Shown here: one piece after another, positions 12,473 to 23,140 of the stretch
Position numbering within the stretch: the first letter of the stretch is position 1
Layout: every line of letters begins with the position of its first letter
DNA from: Centroberyx gerrardi
Lineage: Eukaryota; Chordata; Actinopteri; Beryciformes; Berycidae
Direction: 5' to 3'
NCBI RefSeq assembly: GCF_048128805.1
Contig: NC_135997.1
Coordinates: 1,018,092-1,082,091, forward strand
Length of the DNA stretch: 64,000 nt
The notes under the pieces: generated by a model
Told to the model about the DNA's origin: nothing
The model's input: only the letters and a program-made list of their open reading frames with translations
Database searches by the model: none
Program-made: the position numbers and the translations under genes

Positions 12473-14080
12473 CACCTGCAGGGCCGGCAGGAGGGGGTGG
12501 AGATCGACCCCTGGGAAGATGCCGACTACAGCATCTACAGAGTCACCGACCGCTTCGGCTTCATGCAGTGAGTCCGTCCTGTTTCTGCTCTCGCTGCCTG
12601 CTGCCAGGTGGTGGCGCTGTTTGACTTTCTGTCTTTGCATCTGATTGTTTTTGTCTCTTTTTTTCCCCCAGCGAGGACGAGCTGCCAGCCCCGACCGCAC
12701 AGGAGGAGAAGGTGAGGCGACTGTGTTCATCCTCCTGTCGGCTAATCCTCATCGTATGTATCGCGATCCCCGATGTATTCCTCCATGCCGGGGAGGAACC
12801 GGTGTTGCGGCAAAATTTGTATCCCCTAAAAACTGTGTGTCCCCTGGAGATGTGTCCTCCTGCGTTCCCACTGTACGAGGAAAGTGTGGTGGGGAGATGA
12901 GCTTAATAACTGACAAGTAGACTACTAGTACTGTAGAGCCTGACAACATCCTTGTAGAATCAATAAATCAAATCAAAATAAATCAATCAGTCAAAACTTG
13001 TGGTTTGATATAGAAAGATCACAAATAAGCGTCATCTCTGTTCGTTATGAGGCAACTAGCTAGGCAGGTTAAAAGGCAGTGATAGGAAAACAATACATTG
13101 TTGAAATTGAAATTATTGAAATTATTTTTTCATTTTGTTTCCTGGCCTTTTGTTTCTAGGCGGAGGCACACCAGCAGGGGAAACACAATTTTAGGGGATA
13201 CAAATTTTGGCACAGCACCTGACAAACACGGTATAGCGGTGATGACTTGATTTGACATGTAGGTTTTAAATGGGCAAGAAAGGGGCATTTTTACATTTGA
13301 AATATTAATATAAGTCCTCACAGCCAATAATAAAACTGATGAACAAGTTTCTGGTCACAGTGCATTTCCAATAGGAAGCAGCAGCAGAGACGCTCAGACG
13401 GGACAAAACCCGTCCTGGAAACGTTGGCTCTGTTCAGACTTTAAATCAATTTGAAGTCAAACAGGATTTAACATTTAGGAACAGATTAGGAGGATTCTTG
13501 GTAGCAGAAATGTCCGTGGCTAAAGAATGGGTATTACAACACTGTATTAAAAATCAAAGCGGATTTGAGCTGAAATGGGTGGGTCATATTTTTTTAAATA
13601 TTCAATTGCCAATGTTAAATAAATAAAGGCTTTAAACTTTATTGCAGACAGAGTGCCTGGGATCCTCTTTGATTTTTTTAAATAAATATAAATAGTAGTT
13701 TAAATCTATTTTTGTCTCTGCTTCTGCTTCACCATTTGACTGTCACCAGGCTGCAGTTTAAATGACCAAAACATCCAGGTCATTTAAACTGCCAAAAATA
13801 ATATAATGTCAAATAAACAAGTTCAAGTTCAATATCTTTGTTGTCCCAAAGTAAAAGTGGTTATGCAGTCAGGTACACAGTCAGGGTAAAAAATGACGTG
13901 GAACAAACACTGTAGATAAAAACCGAACACATAAAAAATATATAAGCATCAGAATCCCTGAATAAGATCATTTATCATTCATAAAACAGTCCAGAGCAAA
14001 AATGGAAAAGATATTTTTTTCCTGACGTATTCACCCTAACTCTACAAAGTTCATACTGTGACTTTCATAGCTGACCTCTC

Positions 14081-14117
<37 letters not shown>

Positions 14118-17100
14118 GCTGCATGACATTCTCTGGATATCCATTACCAGAGAGCTGATCCTCCAGCCGGTCCATGAGCCTGTGCTCCCTCTCACACCTC
14201 TCCCGCTCTGCTGCTGTTTAACCAAACAAAACACACGTTTACCCATTTAACCAAAACACATTTATCCAGAGGACACACACATGCACTGGGATGCAGATAG
14301 TAACGCAGGGAAAAGCGGGTTAGCAGATGTGTTTCTGAGCCAGACTGTACATCACTTCACCGGCTCCTGTCTCCCTCACAGCGGAAGCAGCTGGAGATCG
14401 AGCGAGCGGAGAAATGGCTGAAGATGGTGAAGAAATGGGATAAATACAAGAACAGCGACAGGGTGAGTACGAGCCCGCGCATTCCAGACCCGGGTCACAT
14501 GACCCAGCAAATACTTTTTGTTTATTTTAGCTTACTTGAGTGCCAGAGAGTTTTAGACAATTACAGAAAAGTATGTGAAAGTCGGCGCCGTGGTTTGGAA
14601 GTGGTTTTGTAACCAGGAGGTCACAGATTTGATCCCCACAGCTGCCAGTGTCGAGTCCATCACCACCAGTCAAGTTCCCTGTAGCGAGATGCTGAACCCC
14701 GACCTGCTGACTCATCCTGAGTCACTCTGGATCAGACTAGAACCTCCGCCAACGCTGAACAATACTCCGACTTGCCGTTACACCCAAACCCATCATTCCT
14801 ATCACGTCAATTTTGAGTTAAATCGAATTCTTGACCCTGCAAACATCCCATTAGGATTTGGAATCAAGCCTCTATCTCTGCTAGTTTCATAGTTATGGCT
14901 AAAAAAGGTAATTATCTTATGGTGGAAATCCCAGATCCGGATCAGCATCAAAACCGAATCAGTTGCTCCTTGGCCCAAAGCCGATCTGCCCACCAAATTT
15001 CATGGAAATCCGTTTATAAGTATTGGAGAAATCTTGCTGACAGACGGACATTTTTGTCATTTTTGCCTATTTTGCTGTGGTCAGCAATTTACCCGACACT
15101 ATTCAATACATTCAAGTTGCACCAGATAGGATTTTTCTGTAAGCAGAGAAGATCGTCTCATCCCCGCCAACCGAGGCGCTGTAGATTGACCAAATTAAAT
15201 TCTGGTGTGCAGAATCGGAAGCTTGACTCACCAACGTTAGATTTGGTATCCTTTGATATATAAAACAGCCGGTTTGGTGTGCTGTTTGCAGTTTACTGAC
15301 GTCACCCTGAAGGATTTCTGGGTATTGAAGTTCAAATTTGTTTTTTTCAAACTGTTATCTCTCACTGCCGGTTGGAGCCGCTAATGTGTGACGATACCCA
15401 GTGCAGCTTTAACTCTCCCACCTGGTCCATGCAGGTCAAAACAAACACAGAGAATTATTTCCAACAGCTATTTGATCCAGGTCTGACACACACACACACA
15501 CACACACACACTCATGCATCAGTGCATGAATATGGTTCAAATGTGAACATCTTTTGCTGTAATGCTGAGTCCTGCAGTAGGCGAACAGTAGGCGGTTAAA
15601 CCTTCTCGTGACTCACTCTGCACAGCATCAGCCCTCCGAACCCTCTTGCTTTGTTTACACAGCGTTCATCTTTTCGTTCCCTCCTCTGTCCCGTCAGATG
15701 GTGAAGCGGGTGTATAAGGGCATCCCCTTGCAGCTGAGGGGCCAGGCCTGGGCCCTGATGCTGGACGTGGACAAGACCAAGAAGGAGAACGAGGGCAAAT
15801 ATGAGGTGCACACTCACATGCACACATGAGCCTGCTGTCCATGAAATGAGCACAACGTCTTAAAATTGAAACTTGTTAAAATTCTCATCCACTGCCCATA
15901 ACACCAGAGCTGCTCGCCATATCTTGCTAGAAGTTCCCCGTGCTAATTCCTCTTTTGGCCAGTCCTCCTTCCAGTTTGCTGCTCCCAGCAACTGGAATGA
16001 GCTGCAGAAGACTTTGAAACTGGACAAATTTACCTCCCTCGCTACTTTTAAGGACTCTATTGCAGAGATGTTCAACACACCTGCAACTGCATCCCAGCCT
16101 TTTAACTTCCAAACAAATATGTCTGTTCTGCTTTCAGGACTTGTCATTTTATTTGGTTGTTTGGTGTGTGGTTTGATTATTTCCTAGTTCCCATACTGTG
16201 TTGGTTTTCTCTGCATTTCAAATCATGATTTTTAACATTTGTGTCTGATAGTCTTATCTGGATTGTTTTTTGTTTGTTTTGTTTAGTTTCTTTTGCTTGC
16301 TTTATTACTGTGGTTTTTTTTTTTTTTTTTTTACCTTAACCCTCACCCTTTGAGAGGTAGTTTTTTGTCCTCTTGCCAGGCTGTCATTGTAATTAAGAAT
16401 TTGTTCTTAATTGACCTGTCTGGTTAAATAAAGGTTAAATCAAATAAATAAATACAAATTAAAATACAAATAACAAGCTCATTTCAAGACATTTACCTTC
16501 AACTCAGACGACCCGGGTTCAAGTCCCAACTCATGACGACAAGTTTTCTACTGGGAGGGAAAGTTTCATTTTCGGCGAAAGTTTTTGTTATTTAACCAAA
16601 ATCTTAACACAAAGATGTTTTAGTTGCCTAAACTGAACCGTTATCTAACCGCTCCACATGCCGAACACGTGAAAATGTCGAGTCCAGTCCCTGCTCATCC
16701 TTTCATGGTGGAGGAACATAATCTTCACATTATTCGTGTCCACAACATGTAATCTGTGTTTCAGAGTTCGTTTATGAGACCGTGTTGCATGCACAGATCC
16801 ATACATGCACACATGCACGAGCCATCAACCCTCTGAGGAAAACAGCTTTAAACACAGTAACTGAAAGCACAGCTCAGCATCTGTAATGCCGCCACACGCT
16901 CACGCTCACGTCATGCTCCCCTGGATCTGGAATGTCTCTGATTACCATCCTGCCAGATGGTTGGCAGACCCTTCAATCCCACATTATAACTGACACATAC
17001 TTATCCTCTGCCATCACAACACTCAGCAGGATTAGCAATGCAAACACTTTAAGGTAGAAAACAGGTTGTTCAGAAGTGGACCAGATTAGGTCAGTGAGAG

Positions 17101-18350
17101 GAAAACAAGCAGATGGAGATTGAGAGATGATGAAAACATCCGGTGTTGACATTCAGCGCAAGTTTTGAAACATAAGTGATGCGGCTCAGTTTATATTTCA
17201 CTCTCTGCAGATATTATTTGTGTCAAGACTAACGGTGGATCTTACTAATTTTGAACACCACCATATAAATAAATAAATAAATCAGATGCAGGGTTGGAAA
17301 AATGTCAGTGGGAATCACCCAAACTCAGTAATGTATTCTGATTACTGTCAGCGACTTTCAGATATCTTTGTCATATTTGAGGTATAAAGGTACAGATAAG
17401 AAAAAGTGAAAAGTTGCAAAGTTCAGGAAATTTATTTCAGGTTTGCATACAAACATTTTTTAACGAGGTAGAACAGCTGCTGCTATTTAATTGGCCTTTT
17501 GAGTTTCTCTCTTCCACTTTAAAAGTATTCCCAGAAGTAATCCTGTAGTATCTCATTAGGATACATTATTTTTTGAAGGCTAACATAATAGAATACCGTT
17601 CATTTTTTTTGGTATTTGGAATAAAAAAGCATCCCGCTGTTGAACTGCTTCTTTGTTTTCCTCTCAGAAAATGAAAGAGCAAGCCAGACTGTACTCAGCT
17701 GAGATCAAGCAGATCGACCTGGACATCAACAGGACCTTTCGAAACCACATCATGTTCATGGACCGCTTCGGAGTCAAGTAAGTCTCCCTCAGGCTCCGAT
17801 TTCCATCTGCTGTCAAACTGAGTTTCATTAGGTTGAGCATTTTTGAAACACTTTACTGACGCTGTTCCCAACAGTGTCAGGAGCGCTGCGTCTGATTAAA
17901 GACGCAGCGCGCCGTCAGAGTGTTTGATATGAAGCCTGTGGTGTTAAAGGAAAACTGAACTTTGTTAACCACTACTGAACCGCTTTGCTTTTTTGATGTT
18001 GAGGTTCTGCTTATTGAATTACTCATCTGAAACATATTTAGAGTATCAAATGTATCAAAAGTATCAAATGTGCACTCACGCCTTCCAAGACTCAACATAT
18101 AGAGTTTAAACTAAGGGAAAACAGTCATGTATGATTACCAGTTCATAACATACTTTGTATTTTTGCATATTCATTCTTTATTCCAGTTTGTAGAAGCTGT
18201 CAGTTTAGATGTATGAGGTTTAAAGTGCAGGTTAAAAATACAAACTGTTCCACAACCGTTGCAGGGAATCTGATTTTGCAACCTCAGTGTGAACTTGGGG
18301 GGAAGGGGGGGGGGGGGGGAGAGATAGATAGAGAGAGAGAGAGAGAGGAG

Positions 18351-18408
<58 letters not shown>

Positions 18409-18409
18409 C

Positions 18410-18445
<36 letters not shown>

Positions 18446-18449
18446 GAGA

Positions 18450-18494
<45 letters not shown>

Positions 18495-18681
18495 GAGGGG
18501 AGGGAGGGAGGGGAAGAGAGAGAGAGATCTGTTTGGAACCTGATCCAGTAACAGAGTGATGTCACTGACAGTTTAATAGAGCGCAGGCTTGTTCGGGAGC
18601 AGCAGTGGAAAGTCTGGAGCAGAAAACTCTCCGTACAAAACGCTTCAATATCTAACAGCAGCTCAGCCTGCAGAACGAGAG

Positions 18682-18753
<72 letters not shown>

Positions 18754-21371
18754 CTCTGTGTGGAAACAGTCCACTCTGAACTGGACTCACACTGTTTCAC
18801 ATGATCTCCCTGAACATAAACTAATCATCCTCTCATCTCATCTCCTTTTCTTTTCTTTTCTTTTCTTTCCTTCTACTTTCCTCTCCTCTCTCCTTCTCTC
18901 TTCTCCTCTCCTAACCTCTCCTTTCTTTTTCTTTCATTTCCTTCGCCTTTCCCTCTCCTTTTCTCTCCTCTCCTTTACTCTCTCTTCTCTCCTCTCCTCT
19001 CCTCTTCACTCCTCTTTCCTTTCCTTTCGTTTCCTTCTACTCTTCTCCTAACCTCTCCTCTCCTCTTACATCTTCTTTCTTTTCTCCCCTCCTCTGCTCT
19101 TCTCTTCTCTCCATCTCTCCTTTCCTCTCTTCCCCTCTCCCCTCCACTTATATTTCCTTTCCCTCTCTCCTCTCTTCTCCTCTCCTCTCCTCTCCTCTCT
19201 TGTCTCCTCCTCTCCTCTCTTCTCCTCTCCTCTCCTCTCCTCTCTTCTCCTCTCCTCTCTTGTCTCCTCCTCTCCTCTCTTCTCTCCTCTCCTCTCCTCT
19301 CCTCTCCTCTCCTCTCTTGTCTCCTCCTCTCCTCTCTTCTCTCCTCTCCTCTCCTCTCCTCTCTTGTCTCCTCCTCTCCTCTCCTCTCCTCTCCTCTCTT
19401 GTCTCCTCCTCTCCTCTCCTCTCATCTCCTCTCTTGTCTCCTCCTCTCCTCTCCTCTCCTCTCTCCTCTCCTCTCCTCTCCTCTCTTGTCTCCTCCTCTC
19501 CTCTCCTCTCTTGTCTCCTCCCCTTACAGGCAGCAGTCTCTGTTCCATGTTCTTTCTGCATATTCAGTCTACAACACAGTGAGTGACGGGTTTTCCTTCA
19601 TCACCTTAAACACTAAAATACAGATAGAAATGTAGATTCAGGTCTTAGTTTTTCTGAGCAGAGCGGAGACTTAATGTGCTTTTTCCACTGCACTAGTGTC
19701 CCATACTGTACCCTGCTGTATGTTTTTCCATTATATTTATTCACGGGTCAGTACAGTTAAAGTACTGTAAAAGCGTGCTGATGCAGCAGCCGTATGAATC
19801 TGAAACCAGGCTGCTGGCAGTTACAGCCGCTATTTTTAAATCCCCAGCTGGCAGAAACAAACAAAGAAAAAAACAAAGTGGAAAGTGGGATTTCTCACTT
19901 GCTTTGTTTTTAATGAAGCTGGCATAAAATGTGGCTGTAGCTGGTGTTAAACAGGAGCTACGCAATTGACATAGGTGTGAATGTGAGCTTCTTTTGTTAC
20001 TATAGAATAGACCGATCAGTATGATGTTGGCTGAGTGTCGCTGCTGTGTTTTGTTGCAGCATTATTATACAAAAGAAAGAAATAATCCCACACAAAATAC
20101 AAAAAAGTCTCCAGTGGGTCTGCCATGTCTGTTGTTGTTGATGTTAACACCGGTTGCTATGGTTCTGCTGTTGCTATAGTTACACATGCGTGTTCTGGAC
20201 AGGGTCTTATATATTAAAAAATGCAACGGTAAACCAAAGGGTGCCGATCCTGTGCCATACTGTGCCAAAGCAGACCCAGATAGGCAGCGCACAGCCGTTC
20301 ATTCTGCAGTGGAAAAAACCCAAATGTGATTGTGTCCCATGTGACCGCCGCCTGCAGGAGGTGAGCTACTGCCAGGGCATGAGTCAGATCGCCGCCCTGC
20401 TGCTCATGTACATGAACGAGGAAGACGCCTTCTGGGCCCTGTCACAGCTGCTGACCAATCAGAAGCATGCCATGCACGGTGAGACGACCGCTACCGGGGG
20501 AAAGCTTCCTCTGCACAGAGAATTGATCAGATATTATGCAGCATGATCATGTATCTATACTGCGCTGCAAAGACAAACTGCTCTTTGTGTGTTTTTTCAA
20601 CTTTAAAGGTAATAAGTAGGGTTTCCATTTCACATCAGCAAAAATTATATCCATAGATGCTACTAAACTCGCTGTTTTTAAATCAAAACTAAAGACTCAT
20701 CTGTTCCTCACTGCTTTACTGGTACTGGTTTGTTCATACCATGTGCTTTTCCTTTTACACTAATTTTATTCAACTTATTTCAACTCTTAAGCCTACAATT
20801 GCACGATTATTGACCAGTTTTAATGTTTTACTATGATTGTTCATTTATTCTATCTTCTGTGAAGCACCTTGAGATTTCGACGTATTTTAAAGTGTGCTAT
20901 ATAATTACAATTCATTATTATCATTTTTTTATTATTATACGATATACAGTCCACTTCTGTAGCAGCAGTACTTTAGTTGGGACAGATACATAAATAATGA
21001 AGTATTGTTTCTCAGTTGCAGTAGACTGCACTACTGGAGCAGCACAGTTGCATTACGTGAGATTAGAAATTCCTCTCTTGTCTTCTCTCTCCTGTGAAGG
21101 CTTTTTCGTTCCTGGGTTCCCCAAACTTCAGCGATTCCAGGCACATCATGATCAGATTATTTCCAAACTCATCCCCAAGCTGAAGAAACATCTGGTGAGA
21201 TCACTGCTCCGCTGGTTACGCAAGACATTCATAGTTTCGTAACAGAAAATTAGGACGCGGAAAACAACACTGCGGAACAAGCATCCTGATATGTGATGAC
21301 ATGCATGTGCATTGCTTGCAGTTTGCTGTTTTGTAGCTGTGTGCTGACTCTTGTCTCTCTCTGCCACTCTT

Positions 21372-21420
<49 letters not shown>

Positions 21421-23109
21421 TTCTGTCTCCCTCTGTAGGACAGAGAGCAGATGTCTGCAGGGATTTACAGCACCAAATGGTTCCTGCAGTGTTTCATTGA
21501 CAGGGTGAGAAACCTGCTGGATTGATGTGTTCCCTCTCCATCCCTGCATCCTGCTCTCATCTCAGACTCTTATCTCATCCTCAATTAAAATGAATAATTA
21601 CATCAGTGAATTGAAAGTAGTAATCCACAACATTTTCATATAAATAATTGTCTGCTTTGCTACTGTCTATCTCTGATTGCTGTAACACAACAGTGATTCA
21701 GCCTCTATCCAGTTCATAAATCTTTTCCATTGTCTGTTCTAAACAGCCGGTGTCTGTTTCCGGTTTGTTTGGAATAAACAGCAGAAGAAGAACTGGGTAG
21801 TTAGCATGAGCAGCGATAGCCACCATGGCTGAACAGACAGAGAAAAGAGAAACTCAAACTGCATCAACAGAAACTCCAAGCTCCGCCCACACTGTTTGAT
21901 TGACAGGTGATGTCTGGGAAGTGCAGTGCAGAAACACCACAGTGAGGCTGAGCAACAAAGATGGAGACAAAATCAAACTTCCCCACCCCCCCAAAAAAAA
22001 TTGATCTCACAGATAGCCACTTTAATGATTATATAGCATGATTACAACAGGCAGAAAGACTGGTGATATTTGAGCTGTGGGCCAGCGCATTAGAACAGAA
22101 CATTAAGAGTTGTTAGGCTAAACTACTATTAGTTTTCTTCATGCATGCCCACAATCCTGTGGTGGCGGCGGTCTGGCAGGACCAGGCCGCTGTCAGCACT
22201 TCTCCGTCCTGCTGGGTCCCACCGCCGAGATGGGCCTGTGGGTTTCTGTGGTCTGGGAAAGCACCAAACAAACCTCCTGACTCCAACTAGATACAGTGAG
22301 GAAGAGAGTCGGAGATATGCAAAACCACTGGCATAAACAAATCCCTCCCCCCCAAAAAATTGCAGCCAGACAGAAACGGGAGTGCGGAGACAGAGACGGC
22401 AGTGATATTGTGACTTGTGTTCCTGCAGACGCCGTTCACCCTGACCCTTCGCCTGTGGGACATCTTTATCCTGGAGGGAGAGAGGCTTCTCACCGCCATG
22501 TCCTACACTGTCCTGAAAATACACAAGAGTAAGGAGATGAGAAGAACTCGCTAAAAAAGGAATAGTTCGCCCCCATAAGAAAATGCAGTCATTATCTCCT
22601 CATCAATCAGTCGAAACCCCATTAAAGTTGGTAGGAAAACCAAACACACAGCGAGTTCGCCCTGTAGCTCCATCAGCCTTCTTTTTACAGCTCCAAAAAA
22701 AGGCATAAAATGTCCATCAAATTTCTCCAAACAGCTCGAGCAGCAGAATCCAAATGTAAATGTAAATGTTGGACTTTTGGACCCACAGTGCAATCGTTTG
22801 ACTACAAAACTCTTGGATTCTGCTGCTCGAGCTGTTTGGAGACATTTGATGGACATTTGATTTTCTGCTTTTTTGGAGTTGTAAAAAGATGGGCTTGTTC
22901 AATAGTTTGTTAGAAGGCTCAAATTGAACTACGGGGGCGAACTCGCTGTGTGTTTAATGGGGTTTTGACTGAGAAGGGAGTGAGTAGATAATGACTAGAT
23001 TTTCATTTTGGGGAGAACTACTCCTAAGATTGTAAAGAGATATGCATGATGTCATCGTAGTAAACACTAGAGTTCATTTTTATGGTTTTAACATATTAAC
23101 TGTTGCTAT

Positions 23110-23140
<31 letters not shown>

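Noticed and set aside
15873..16187. 104-codon frame as a host gene
   Set aside because: It matches the C-terminal end of a LINE reverse transcriptase and lies in a usp6nl intron.
18213..19561. Long open frames rich in Glu/Arg or Ser/Leu on both strands
   Set aside because: They are translations of (GA)n and (CTCCT)n simple repeats with no start context or similarity.
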